Numbered from the stretch's first letter, positions 26,201-37,174 are shown. The stretch: 64,000 bases of DNA from Antennarius striatus (GCF_040054535.1 NC_090787.1:15467001-15531000); one strand, 5' to 3'. Translations and numbers: made by a program. The notes: generated by a model not told the origin, from the sequence alone.

Positions 26201-27553
26201 AGGATTACGGTGTTGGGGACGGGTCTCGGTCCTTGTGGCGCTGCAAGAAGTTGGATTATTGGCACATTTGTGAAGAGTTTTATGTTAAGAATCTGTGTTT
26301 GTTAAACTTGTCTCCTATATTAACAATACATCTAATATCTTAGCTTTTCTTGATTACATTAATTTACCAATTGTTAACAAACCTTCAGAGAGGTTGACTG
26401 CTTTTTAGAAGGCAGTTTGAATTTAGTAATCCTGCTTGTAAATCACATTGTTTGTCACAGAGTAGCACGTACTCTTGTGACTTTTTTTGTGTTTCTATTG
26501 ATATTTTATCATTGTTTAAGTAACTTATGTATAATCTATTATGCACAGGTAAAATATCCCTGTCTATTGAATGATAATTTTTCTTTTTTTCATAATTTAG
26601 AGGTTCTTTTTTTACAATACTGGAACAGATTAAATTGATTTTAGTTATTTTAAATAGGGAAATGCTATTATGGACTGGTTTGGAGTGGTTTGAACTACTT
26701 CTTCTTGCTTAGTTAGCTTGTGATGAACAAACTAGGTTGTTCCCCCATGATAACTTTGCTGTCGCTCAGCTTCTTCCAGTGTAAAGTAATTGATATGTGT
26801 CAAGACACTCCTTCTGCTCCTTCTCAGGCTGGTGGTGGCTGTGGAGGAGGCCTTCACTCATGTACGGCAGATGAAGAAGGAAGACGAGTGCGCCACGCCG
26901 TCTGACATTATGGACGTGCGTGAAGCGGCTCTGGCCATTTTCCCCTCCATGGCCCGTGCCTTGCAGAAGTACCTCCGCATCACCAGGAGGCAGCACTGTC
27001 ACAGCATGGAGAGCATCCAGAAGCACCTGGCCTTCTGCCTGGTCAACAACATGAGCCCCAAGGTGATTCATGCTGTGAAGCTCAGCTTCACTGAAAGGCT
27101 GATAAGAGTATAGTGGTTAAGTATTAAACAGACTTCAGTGTTTAATTCTGGATATTTTTTTAGAAGTTTTGATAACATTTTTAGATTACTGTAGTTCAAT
27201 ATAACAGTAACAAGCTTTTTATTTATATCTCTAATATAGCAAAATGTAACATTCCTTTAAACCTCCAATTTTATTTTTGTTTCTATGTCCAGGCCTTCCT
27301 GGAGACCTACCTGGCCCCTGGGCCGACCCTCCGGTACGGCCCTGAGCGCTGGATGGCTGACCAGTGGACTCTCATCAGTGAGGCTTCAGTCACCAGCGGC
27401 ATAAAGGAGGGCACGGAGTTTCTACTTCGATGTCTTGACTTCAGCTTAGCTCTGACCTTCAAACGAATCCCTTACATCCGACTGACTGAGAAGTACGTCG
27501 ACCCAAAGTCTCACAAGTTTCTGCTGTTGCTCCAGTCAGAAACCTCCGTTTAA
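17860..27553 (+). CDS. vangl1: VANGL planar cell polarity protein 1, 8 coding exons
   Basis: This is a four-pass plasma-membrane core component of Wnt/planar cell polarity signalling and a partner of Prickle and Dishevelled. Coding exons are 17860-17930, 18745-18916, 22762-23190, 23428-23603, 24290-24423, 25603-25753, 26828-27062 and 27293-27553. All borders are AG/GT and in phase, giving 542 residues (human VANGL1 has 524). Family marks are MDTES at the start, DDNWGETTT (82 on), four membrane segments near 122-148, 161-184, 195-216 and 231-254, the Ser-rich N-terminus, [15 protein letters not shown], and the C-terminal PDZ ligand ETSV. The N-terminus (GERSRDRHK) and the casq2/nhlh neighbours favour VANGL1 over VANGL2. 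The loop before SELYYEEA is Gly/Ala/Pro-rich and differs from the human form. A likely leader acceptor lies at 17694-17695. Confidence 0.97.
19166..19239. repeat. (TG)37 microsatellite
   Basis: This is a pure GT run in vangl1 intron 2. Confidence 0.97.
19872..20021. mobile_element. Mariner-type MITE, about 150 bp
   Basis: The ends are inverted repeats: CAGTATTTTCTGGACTATAA at the left, and at the right the complement of CAGTATTTTCTGCACTATAA. A TA follows the right end and CA (a mutated TA) precedes the left, fitting a TA target duplication. The inner GCGCAC motifs match a widespread fish MITE. There is no transposase, so it is non-autonomous. Confidence 0.75.
20192..20243. repeat. GT / GTGC mixed array
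   Basis: A short GT run changes into (GCGT)n and back to GT in vangl1 intron 2. Alternating purine-pyrimidine of this kind is a Z-DNA-prone sequence. Confidence 0.9.
22545..22630 (+). mobile_element. SINE-like repeat, 5' fragment
   Basis: CCCTCACAGCCAGGAGGTCG, then GAGTTCAAATCCCA and GAGTTTGCATGTTCTC match the tRNA-like head of the fish SINE-like repeat also seen at 41103 and 59250. GAGTTCAAATCC corresponds to the B box. Only the head remains. Confidence 0.6.
25025..25032 (+). promoter_or_regulatory. Octamer (POU) motif in vangl1 intron 5
   Basis: ATGCAAAT is an exact octamer, followed within 20 bp by ATTATTAATAATTTACAT, a homeodomain-type AT core. This is a candidate POU/Hox element in the intron 24424-25602. 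An 8-mer recurs by chance, so confidence is low. Confidence 0.3.
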
Positions 27554-28819
27554 TGGTGGCACGGTGGAGCAGCGCTGCTGGTCTGGACTGTTACAGTTTT
27601 CTGATTGAAATTTTCAACAACAGGTTTTTGTACTGTTTTGTTTTAATTTTGGTTTGTACCATTTTTCCCATGTACTATGTTTTTGGTTTGTCAAGAGAAA
27701 CATGGAAGGTGATTAAAAAAAGATGAGGTAGCATGCTTGGATTTGTCAGTCCTGATGTTTGCAGAAAAAGTCCAGGTTTTCTATGCAACAGACGAAAAAA
27801 GTTCCTGATCCTGGATTTGCATGACATTGATAGTGAGGAAGACGTCATGATTTAGGAAGAATGTGTGATTTAAAAAGCACAAACGTTTGTTTGTTGGTGT
27901 ACATCAGGATCTCTTCCTTTACATGACAATAATAACCCAGACTTTTGATAAAAGCTAAAACCTTGGTCCGGTTTTAAAACTCCTCTTTTTTTTTCTTTTT
28001 TTTAGTCTCAGCCATGCTTTTTTCACTGTGCTGTATTACTGATATTTGTACAGTATTTATATGTGAATATACCTTGTACCTTTATTTACTTTCACCTAAA
28101 ACTTTTGTATCAGGGTTGTGCTTGAAGGATTTTTTAAGATCTCATCTTTTGTACTTTGTCTCTCTGCTGTATTTGTGGAGATAAAGGGACTGTAAATAGA
28201 TAAAGATGTCAAATGTCAAACAGATCACTGGAATCAACAGAAGCTGAATATGAATGGGTCAAAACAAATCACGTATGCATATGTTGTGCAGAAAACACTG
28301 ACACTTTTGTTGGCTAGTGGACAGATGTATTGTTCATCACCTCTGCATAGTGTAAAGTTAAATATACTTGACCATAAGAACAAGGAAACACAAAAAGAAT
28401 ATTTATTTCCACAGCTTTTCAAAAATCTTATGGTTATTATGAAACTAAACCTGTCATGCTGGAAAAGGTTTAAATAGTGTTGAAAATCATAACCATTTAG
28501 TGTGAATCATGAAATATCTTCCTACATGAACAGCCAAACCCATGGCCAGTGTTTCTGCTGTCAGTGTTTGTCTCAGCCAGCCATCAACAACGACTGGACC
28601 ACTGACCCCAGTGTCAAACAAACTGTTCATTTGTATTAATATTTGATGTGTGTAAAGTGCGAGGCCTGTCATGTTGTAAATTCCTATTTACACAAGTGTT
28701 ACACTGTAGTTTAGGTTTGCTTAGGCTTAGGAGTGTTGATGGTCGTAGTTCTTGACTACTATGTGCCTCAATTTTACGTATGTAAGATATATTCAGCATA
28801 CATGTGCAGTTTTCAAGTC

Positions 28820-28844
28820 TGTGTGTGTGTGCGTGCGTGTGTGC

Positions 28845-28900
<56 letters not shown>

Positions 28901-28901
28901 C
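28820..28901. repeat. (GT)n with GTGC units, then (GA)n
   Basis: A compound GT/GCGT array is followed by about seven GA units, within the presumed vangl1 3' UTR. Confidence 0.93.
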
Positions 28902-29019
28902 AGTTTGTTTTGCTAGTCATCACACAGGTGACTTGTCATGAGTTTTGTCTCTTGTCTTCTTTTATACAGCAGAACATGTAAAATCACAGCTGCCATGTCA
29001 AAGTCAAAAAAAGGAAACA

Positions 29020-29025
29020 AATAAA
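29020..29025 (+). terminator. vangl1: Candidate poly(A) signal of vangl1
   Basis: This is an AATAAA 1.47 kb past the vangl1 stop. An earlier ATTAAA near 27713 could serve a short-UTR form. There is no transcript evidence. Confidence 0.4.
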
Positions 29026-29221
29026 TATTTGTATTGACCTTTTCAAAGCATTAGACTTTAGTATTGTCATACTTTCCAATGATTAGAGGTCAGTTTTTTT
29101 CACAGCAGTAGTCCATGAGAAGGACCCCACTGCTTCTGTCAACCAATCAAATGCCTCCTAGACGTGTTTCTGATTGGTCAGGGCTGCAGTCTGAGTAACC
29201 AGCACTGGAGGAAAACAAATA

Positions 29222-29575
29222 TAGTGCACCCTCGTGCATTCGCGCATCAACGCTCGCAACTTCACCTCATTGCGGATTTTTGGTAGGTAGTCACATGATA
29301 CCGTACGCGCAATTCTATTGGCTGACAGCAACCGGAAGTGCGCTCCGTTCCGTGAGTCTCGGACTTACTTGAGACACAAAAGTGCTTCAAACAGTCGACA
29401 AGAGTGTGGGAAAAGGTAATACACATAGAAGGTGCTTTAGTATCAGTATGGGGAGGGTCATAAACATTTAAATTACTGTATTTAATAAGATAAATAGTTG
29501 GTCGCTTGATCGCGGAAATCATTAACCATGTGTTTTTCCTGGAACGTGTTAACCGCAAAGAACGAGGGCGTACTG
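29222..29575. mobile_element. Pogo/Tigger-like MITE, about 354 bp
   Basis: TA flanks both ends (29220-29221 and 29576-29577). The left end TAGTGCACCCTCGTGCATTC and the complement of the right end, CAGTACGCCCTCGTTCTTTG, form degenerate terminal inverted repeats of the Tigger type (ends of the CAGTA-CCCTCG kind). The inside has GC-rich single-copy-like sequence and no transposase. It is non-autonomous and moderately old by the divergence of its ends. Confidence 0.7.
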
Positions 29576-29646
29576 TAACACCTTTTGTAACACCTCTGAA
29601 AATGTATTCAGATTTCTGTTTCTTAAATAAGTATGACTTTGCACCA

Positions 29647-29649
<3 letters not shown>

Positions 29650-29719
<70 letters not shown>
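29650..29719. repeat. (GT)35 microsatellite
   Basis: This is a pure GT run just right of the pogo-like MITE. Confidence 0.97.
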
Positions 29720-29720
<1 letters not shown>

Positions 29721-29807
29721 CAGAGTATATTTAATATTATGTGTAATCATGTGACAAAAAATTATTTTTTAAGTGCATGAATTTTAAATCCTAGAACTCA
29801 TTCCAGG

Positions 29808-29813
29808 TTTATT
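29808..29813 (-). terminator. casq2: Candidate poly(A) signal of casq2
   Basis: The minus strand reads AATAAA about 120 bp past the casq2 stop. It is the nearest canonical signal, implying a short 3' UTR. Confidence 0.5.
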
Positions 29814-29932
29814 CACATGGTCAAATCATGGCTCGTGGATTCAGGACACATTTGGAAAATATTATTTTACTGTAGAGTCGTTTGAAAGTGTTTTAAACTC
29901 CTGAATAATGAAGACCAGACCCTATTTTCAAG

Positions 29933-30055
29933 CTACTCGTCATCATCTTCATCATCATCATCATCATCATCATCGTCGTCGTCATCATCGTCATCATCAT
30001 CATCGTCGTCGTCATCGTCGTCGTCATCATCGTCGTCATCATCATCATCATCATC
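29933..30055 (-). repeat. casq2: Coding GAT/GAC array for poly-Asp tail
   Basis: About 120 bp of GAT and GAC codons encode the casq2 acidic tail. GAC codons are scattered among GAT, so the tract is not a pure triplet repeat; this limits slippage and suggests selection on the protein. Confidence 0.9.
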
Positions 30056-30166
30056 ATCCTCTGTGTTGACTTTGCCAGAGAGCACATCTTCAATCCAATC
30101 CTCCAGCTCCTGAGGGGTGGGCAGATCCTCTTCATCATCCATCTCCAACCACACGCTGTCAGCCTG

Positions 30167-30222
<56 letters not shown>

Positions 30223-33200
30223 AAGGTCAAATAACATCTAAAAATGGTGACACACATCAGGTGAAGCAGGTGTCGGGGTCTTCAGGGTCTTACATCTGTA
30301 ACGTTGACGACTCCAATCTGAGGTCGGAACAGATCCACCTTGAAGGTCTTCTCCCAGTAGGGGATGAGCTGAAGGAGGCCAACGAAGAAACACATCAACA
30401 AATACTCTCCACACATACCTCCATATGTACGTATTTATGTATTTATGGATGGATGGATGGATGGATGGATGGATTGATTTATTTCCTTCCTTCCTTCCTT
30501 TCCTCCTTTCCTCCTTCCTACTGATGTCTCACCAGAGGAAAGTCGTCGGGGTCGATCCAGATGATGCTGAGGTCAGGGAGGTGAGTGTTGTCTCTGGCCA
30601 CCTCCTTCAGAATCTCCAAGAATTCATAACCATCTGGAAACAATTCAACACAAAAACGAACTGATGCATCGTCACCATAACACCCGACTTTAACATAACT
30701 TGACATTTGAATAAGAGTCACATCATCTTGGTAAGTTAGATATAAGACAATATCCTGCAGCCAGCTATCATACACTACCGCAAAGACTTTTTAAAATTCT
30801 TTTATATTTTATTATTGTAATATAAAGATATAATATTCTTAGTACGGCACGTTGTTTTCTTGTTGTCAAACATTTGAATGTTGTTAATTTATTTAGTTTT
30901 GTTTTTTTTAATCTATTTTATTGGTATAAATATTTCACTTTCATCATGTCCCCTGGTTTAATGTTTTTACTGCTAGCAACTCTCATTCATCTGATTTTAC
31001 AAGCGTTGTTCTCATAATAATCATTCAGTGAACTTTAAATTATAACATGCGTAAAAATCTCATCTCTAACAATCACACAACACAATTTCCTAGATCTACA
31101 CCGTGATCCAGATTCATTTCAGAATCTGGTGACTTCTCCCTTATTCAGAGATTCACATCTCTACAAAGCCTCAATAAAATCTTTCAATTCTCTTTAGAGA
31201 TATCCACTTGTTTTTGTTCTGAAGGAAAAAAATGAAGGTTTAATTTATGCCAGTCTCTTACCCGGATCCTCCTCTTCTGCAAAAGCAACAATGTGGATTC
31301 CCTCAATGTCATCCTCCTTAGAAGAGAAAGACAAACATGAATTTTGGATTAAATCCAAATGCGAAGGTTTACATTTACTTTACTCACCCAGGTCTCAAAC
31401 ATGTCTTCTGCACGCAGCTTTCTCAAAGTCGGTCTGATGTTGAAGAAACAGACGCAAACGTTTAGTATTTGCTCATGACATAAGCTAAAAGAATCTTCAT
31501 AAAAGTTGTTGTGTGGTTGGTTAAAAGTACGTTTAGAAGCCCGTAGCTGAATATCTTCGTTTACCGTCTGTGTTCAGTTATGAACTCCACCAGCTCGTCT
31601 TCAGAGTGAGGTTTTCCCGGGATGGTGACGGGTTCTTCCATGAAGGGCTCGTAGAAATCCACCTCGTTCAGCTTCAGAGTCAGTTCTTTGGCCACCTGGA
31701 ACACCGGAGATGGATCAGGCGAAAGCTACGACCTGTCTGTTTATTTGTTTGTTTGTTTTCCTACTTACAGTTTTCTCAAAAGTGGCAAAGAACTTAATAT
31801 AAGGTTGGAACTGTTCTGCAGCTTCTTTAAATGCTTCATAGTCTGACGGTAAGAGAAACACAATAAATTATTTATAGCGTTTTTAATTTGTATTCTTGCT
31901 TTTCTGATCTTGTTTTCCTGTTTGTGCATTCTTTTTATTTCCCAGCAGAGAGCAGGAAACTGATTTTGACCCCCACTTAATGCTCCCACTGTTGCTCAGT
32001 CCGGATGTGGCTGCAGCTCATCACCTCAAGTAAACTACTCTAGACTCAGTTGTTCCACATCTTGTAAAAGGAGACCAGACAGTGTCAGCTGTGGGAACAA
32101 CAGTGATAAAAATGGATCTGCAAATCCATGGAATTGAGGGGGTTAAAATGCTCGTGCACAATAAAGGGCAAACGTCACAAGAGCTCACCATAGATAAGTC
32201 TAACAAGAGTCAGATGTCACCTTTGGAAAGCAGAAAATCATATTTCAACCATATTATTTCAAGTCAACAGTCTCTCACGCTCAGAGTCCTCGTTCTTGAA
32301 GTAACCAATGAGGCGGATGTCTGTCTCCATCCTGTCGAAGGCTCGGAGCTCCAGAGCATTTCCGATCACCTCCACCGGATCCTCCAACAGCTGGACGAAA
32401 AGAGACCGGTGCTGAATGGCAGAAGCAGCCTGGTGTCTGTATTTTAATTAATATACTCACGTCCAACAAAAATTCAACCAGGGTGTTTGCAGAGAGCAGG
32501 CCATCAAACTCTATCACCCGATTGTCCTTAAAAACGTACACGCTTCCCTCCTCCTCCAGGCCTGTGATGGAGGGGAATTTAAGATCAATATGTAGATTAA
32601 AAAAAAAACAATCTGTGTTGTTGTAACTCAATTTTCAGTACTGGCAGGTATCAAAAGCAAAGGAGGCACCATGAAATCTTATAAACCCACCCAGTTTCTT
32701 TGCCACCTTTGCGTCTTTTTGAGAGTCCACCATTCCAAACCCGATGTCTTTGTCTTCCACGACTTGCGCAGTGAGCTGCAACCAAGAGAGGGTATAACAG
32801 ACTAAATAAATAACCTGGATTAAACTACAATGTGTCCCACTTTATGAACAAACCTTATCTGAAATAGAATGTTTGCCCTGTGACCATATTATTACTAAAT
32901 TTACAAAATTTATGACTTAAATTGTTTGTTCCAGATCCAAATATTTTATCCACAGAAATTAAAAACACAAAGCTGTTTGGTTTTATTTTCTTTTTTTGAG
33001 GCAAAAAACTTCAATTTTCTGTGCAGGAAAGAAATATCCAAGCACCGTTTTATCATTAATCATGTCTTTGTTTGGGGAAAGAAGTGAACAGGAAGCCATT
33101 GTCAGTGTCAAGCTGTCAGGAAAGGTCTAAAAAGAAATGTTGATTCAGAAGTTGGCGTTATGACGGGGGAGCCCAAGCGGACACCATTACATAATCAGCC

Positions 33201-34364
33201 AATGTTTGATCTAAATATAACCAGAGAAAGAGTACAGCTCATTGTCATGACTCTGGATCAGTCAGGCGAATGAACCGTCCCATCAGAAACATGACGGGAC
33301 GGGAACTTTGTCCTGTCGTTGTAGATAAATGAAATGAAACATATGCTGTGGATGGATGTCACCGGTGCGCACATGAATTCACCTTCCTGCGTCGTTCCTT
33401 CCTTCTGCACTAAAATGGGCCACCTGTGCAGCGTAAAATAAGTGAATCTAATGTCAGGACTGCACTGGGATCAGATTACCCTCCACAGATCAGAGAGGAA
33501 CTCAACCTTAGTAACACGAGACAGAGTCCTGCTAACACTGCTGACTACTGTTTGGAATGTAAAAAAAGACATTCATTTACATACAAGATAGAGAGATACC
33601 CTGCTGTCCAGTCTCTGAATTGCTTTAGGTTTTCATCAAAAGTCCTCAAAAACATTAATAGAGTATTGGTTCCCTTCATGTGCATTACTCAAAAACATTA
33701 AAGACATGAGCTCATGTCCCATTTCTACCAGCCAGAGAGAATTAACCAGATATATTTGTGAGGGATAGCAGTGCACATTGGATTACGTTAAGGTTAAGCA
33801 TAAGTGACAGCTCTGCATCTCACTGGCTGCACTGCACCCACCGAGTGCAGATATATGGTGACCTTGAGGAAGTTCATACATACATTCAAGGGAACGAGCA
33901 AATGAACTCTCCTGTTTTACATCTCGCCAGATGGCTGCATGATTGATGCAGTACCTTTTTTTTTTTTTTTGCTTTTAATGTGTTAAAAAATTCCTTCCCA
34001 GGTTCGCCTTGCTCCACCGGTATTTATAATGTTATCCTCCTCCTGTCCTGTTTCTTTCATCACATCTCTCTCTGTTCCTACTCAGGTTTTCCTCCTCTTA
34101 ATACTTTACCTCCAGCACCAGCTCAGTCATCTGGTGTTGCTTTTGCAGGTCTTTGCTGTCTGGTATGGGCCCATGGTAGAACAGGCACACCATGTTGTGC
34201 TTCTTCAAGGCTCTCCTGTAGTTCTTGTCATTGATATCTATGACGCGGTCTTTCCCGTCATAATGTGGAAACTCCAAGCCCTTCTCAGCAGATGCTAGAG
34301 GCGCAAAGCTGAGGCAAGGGAGCAGCAACAGCAAGAAGAGCATGATCCTATAGCACAGCCCCAC
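29933..34364 (-). CDS. casq2: Calsequestrin 2, 11 exons
   Basis: This is the calcium-storage protein of the sarcoplasmic reticulum lumen; it polymerises and buffers Ca2+ near the ryanodine receptor. Exons (minus) are 34364-34110, 32775-32691, 32561-32461, 32390-32279, 31842-31769, 31695-31565, 31433-31388, 31316-31262, 30633-30533, 30368-30294 and 30163-29933. All are in phase, giving 421 residues; the 11-exon layout equals human CASQ2 (399 residues). A signal peptide spans about residues 1-26, ending APLASA. Thioredoxin-fold marks are [33 protein letters not shown] and [17 protein letters not shown], which favour CASQ2 over CASQ1. A sequon NVT lies in exon 10. The tail (381-421) is 36 Asp in a row, then EDDDE, longer than usual. 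MDDEEDLP before the tail is CASQ1-like. The last acceptor abuts a (UG)26 tract. Confidence 0.96.
30169..30220. repeat. (CA)26 abutting the last casq2 3' splice site
   Basis: On the transcribed strand this is (TG)26, ending only a few bases before the acceptor AGCAG of exon 11. It fills 52 of the 130 bp of intron 10 and replaces the usual polypyrimidine tract. Confidence 0.95.
30446..30515. repeat. (GGAT)n and (CCTT)n short arrays
   Basis: Seven or eight GGAT units are followed by a TTCC/CCTT run, inside casq2 intron 9 and close to the donor of exon 9. Confidence 0.85.
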
Positions 34365-34688
34365 AAGTCAATGCTGGTTTCACAGTCAGAAAGGTCACCT
34401 AAGGCTTGGGAAATGTGGGAAATGTAGGAGATAAAAGTTAGTCCGTTAGCCGAAGTTCTTATGCATCCCAAGCTCTGCTGAAAACTCCAACCTCCATAAG
34501 CATCTTATGAAGCTCGTAACTCTTGTTCTCCCACTGTGATCAATCCTTCATGCCGTCTCTCCGCAGACACAAAGGAGAAAGAGGAGTACTGTCAGGCCTG
34601 TGAGGTGCTGGGGGGTGGATACCATACATAGACGCAGGCCCTAGCAGTGTAGGACAGGCCCATTTTTAGGAGACCAGTTGTTTGAATG

Positions 34689-34698
34689 CTAAAAATAA
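34689..34698. promoter_or_regulatory. casq2: MEF2 site upstream of casq2
   Basis: CTAAAAATAA fits the MEF2 consensus YTAWWWWTAR exactly, 325 bp upstream of the casq2 start codon. MEF2 drives skeletal and cardiac muscle genes, which suits calsequestrin. Confidence 0.55.
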
Positions 34699-34820
34699 AA
34701 CTGCAAGTGAGAATCAGTGGGGTTTTGATCATGGGGCAGTTCATGCTGCCTATGATGTCTCTTTGAATGAGTCACTGATGTGGGAGGAAAGACATGAGCC
34801 CCAGAGATTTGGGGATTTAG

Positions 34821-34830
34821 TTATTTTTAG
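34821..34830. promoter_or_regulatory. casq2: Second MEF2 site, inverted copy
   Basis: TTATTTTTAG is the exact reverse complement of the MEF2 site at 34689 and also fits the consensus. The two sites lie 122 bp apart upstream of casq2. Confidence 0.55.
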
Positions 34831-35260
34831 GAGTTTGAGTCTATGAGGACCAAAAACAGAGGATGTGTGCAGGAGTAAAAAACTGGTTGATGTTGAGTGT
34901 AGTGGAGTCTGTAGTGGTGACAGGTGTGTTTAAAGCAATTCAACAAGTAGTGAAGTTATATGCATGCTCTTACGAGTTTTACAAATACCATAAACTAAAC
35001 AGTTGATTTTGCTTGGGGTGTCCTTTCATTTACAATTTAAATAAATGTACAGAACATTTTCACACATTTCTGTTTTTGCAATGCAAGAAATGGATGAATG
35101 GATAGAATAAACCTAAACAATGATTGAAATATCTTCCTCTTGAACTCAGCAATCAATCTTAACTATATTAACAAAGCAGCAGCTGCTTCCCGACCATTGC
35201 CCCCCCCCCCCCCCCCTCAATTTCCTGAACGGGTTTGTGTCCTTTGGGAAGGAGCCTCTT

Positions 35261-35274
35261 CTGCCCCCTAGTGG
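35261..35274 (-). promoter_or_regulatory. Perfect CTCF core motif, reverse
   Basis: CTGCCCCCTAGTGG matches the reverse CTCF core SYGCCMYCTRSTGG at all positions. It lies in the gap between casq2 and kcne2. Confidence 0.75.
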
Positions 35275-35630
35275 TAGGAAAAATGTTTAACAGTTCATCC
35301 ACTGGCCCATCAGGAGATAAGTTACCTGAATTCAGCTCATTTAACATTTTTTTTAAATTTGATGTTTTCAGATTTAATGTTTGATATGATGTCAGACACA
35401 ATTAATTCATTATAATTAATAGTACAAGCTAAAATAATCTACAAAAACTGTTTACAAGAATAGATATAGAACTACAAATTCATTATATATGCAAGTTAAA
35501 GGATTGGATATGTTGAGATCTAAAAAGAGAGTTACATACACAATATTACTGAGTATTTACCAATGAAAATGATCACCTAATGAGACTGAAAAGGAAAAGA
35601 ATAAGGAATCACAGTGAAGCTGCTGATGTA

Positions 35631-35963
35631 TTATCTAGCTGAGACGTTGGTGATGACGCCACCCTGCTGTATGTTTGCCGTCCAGTCCTCCTCTATGTAC
35701 TGGTGGTAGGGGTCGTTGGAATGCTCTCTCCTCTTCGATTTGACCGTGCTCACAAGGATTGCCACAATAATGAATGCGAGCATGCCGATCATCACTGCCA
35801 GATACCAGACGACGTCCTTGAAGTTCTCCTCAGCCCGTGTCTTGTCCAAAGCTTCCGCTGCGGCGGAGATGTTACGTCGCCAGTTATCCAGGTAATGACC
35901 CAAAACATTGCTCAGGGAATCCTCCAAGTGGAGAGTCATATTAGACCAATCAGATGCTCTCAT
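35631..35963 (-). CDS. kcne2: KCNE2 potassium channel beta subunit (MiRP1)
   Basis: This is a single-pass accessory subunit that modulates KCNQ1, hERG and other voltage-gated K+ channels in heart and epithelia. The coding region is a single exon of 110 residues (human 123). The start ATG at 35963 directly follows an acceptor-like CTAG, fitting a family gene with a spliced non-coding leader. N-glycosylation sequons NMT (8) and NIS (31) match the two of human KCNE2. The membrane segment is about residues 50-72, followed by the nearly invariant [15 protein letters not shown]. The C-terminus after EEDW is short and unlike mammalian KCNE2, ending NVSAR. slc5a3 lies upstream on the same strand, the same relation as on human 21q22. 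Confidence 0.95.
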   Translation of the reverse strand: MRASDWSNMTLHLEDSLSNVLGHYLDNWRRNISAAAEALDKTRAEENFKDVVWYLAVMIGMLAFIIVAILVSTVKSKRREHSNDPYHQYIEEDWTANIQQGGVITNVSAR

Positions 35964-36668
35964 CTAGTTGGAAGTATAATAGAGGGTTAAAGATCAAGAA
36001 GAACAAAAGAAAGTCAATATAAAAAATCACAAATGAAAAAGCGATAATTAAATAGCCATCGATAAATACTTTTCTCTGTCATTTATTTATGGATATTCCT
36101 TAGAATATTGCACCAGCCGATTCTTTGCAATGTAAGTAACTGGATATGGTGGTATTGCCTTTTTCAAACTCCTGAGAACTGTCCACCTCAATTCAGTGAA
36201 AAAAGTAACAATTATAGATCTATTTAATCAAATTTCTCAAGTAAAACAATTTAAACTAAGTTCTACCTTTGTCCAACTTTAAGAGAGAATATTTTTAGGA
36301 CCATTTTATTTTTTCCCGTGTTATTAAACACAGGAAAGGAAACCATACTATGAATGTGAAATGTGGAACATTGGACATAATAGTGGATTTCTGCTACAGC
36401 TACATAAACTCTATGACCTCCACAGTTTGCAGCTAACTCTAGACTCAAGTAACGACATGAGGAACAGCTTCTCTACGGTACTAACCTTTCGCCAGGTTTT
36501 AAAGGGCCTCATCGTGAAGATGGTGAGGAGATCAGGAAAAGACTGAGTGGAAACAGAACAAGTCAATGATGAAGAGTAAAGCTGGTCAGTCTAAAGACTT
36601 TATCTCACAGCAGCACCGTCAGCTCCTGCTGGCTTTGTGTACCTTTTTAATCTTTTCTGTTTGGCAGA

Positions 36669-36883
<215 letters not shown>

Positions 36884-37055
36884 AGGAGTGGTTGTCGTAC
36901 ATGACTTTGAAAATGTTAAACATACAAAACACTGTTACTTTCTCTTGCTGATAAAGGAAAAGGAGTACAGAAAGTCTTTATAATCTGACACAGAGACATG
37001 TTCATACAAAAAACCCAAAAAAACTCTCCCAAATCTCAAAAAAATAATGCTCAAT

Positions 37056-37083
37056 ATTATTATTATTGTTATTGTTATTGTTA

Positions 37084-37174
<91 letters not shown>

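Larger units (their letters stand above)
27554..29807. other. Tail-to-tail gap of vangl1 and casq2
   Basis: The left part is the probable vangl1 3' UTR, to about 29040. It includes a Pumilio-type motif TGTAAATA at 28191-28198. A GT/GA array and a pogo-like MITE follow, then a GT array and the end of the casq2 3' UTR. No exon was seen. Confidence 0.6.
34365..35630. other. casq2 upstream region and join to kcne2
   Basis: This 1.27 kb holds the casq2 promoter side and the 3' side of kcne2. It contains two MEF2 sites, one perfect CTCF core and a C-rich run at 35200-35217. No exon was seen. It is also where the human-1p13-like and 21q22-like gene blocks meet. Confidence 0.6.

Noticed and set aside
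32082-32447. 121-residue plus-strand frame in casq2
   Set aside because: Overlaps casq2 exon 4 on the opposite strand and has no likeness of its own.
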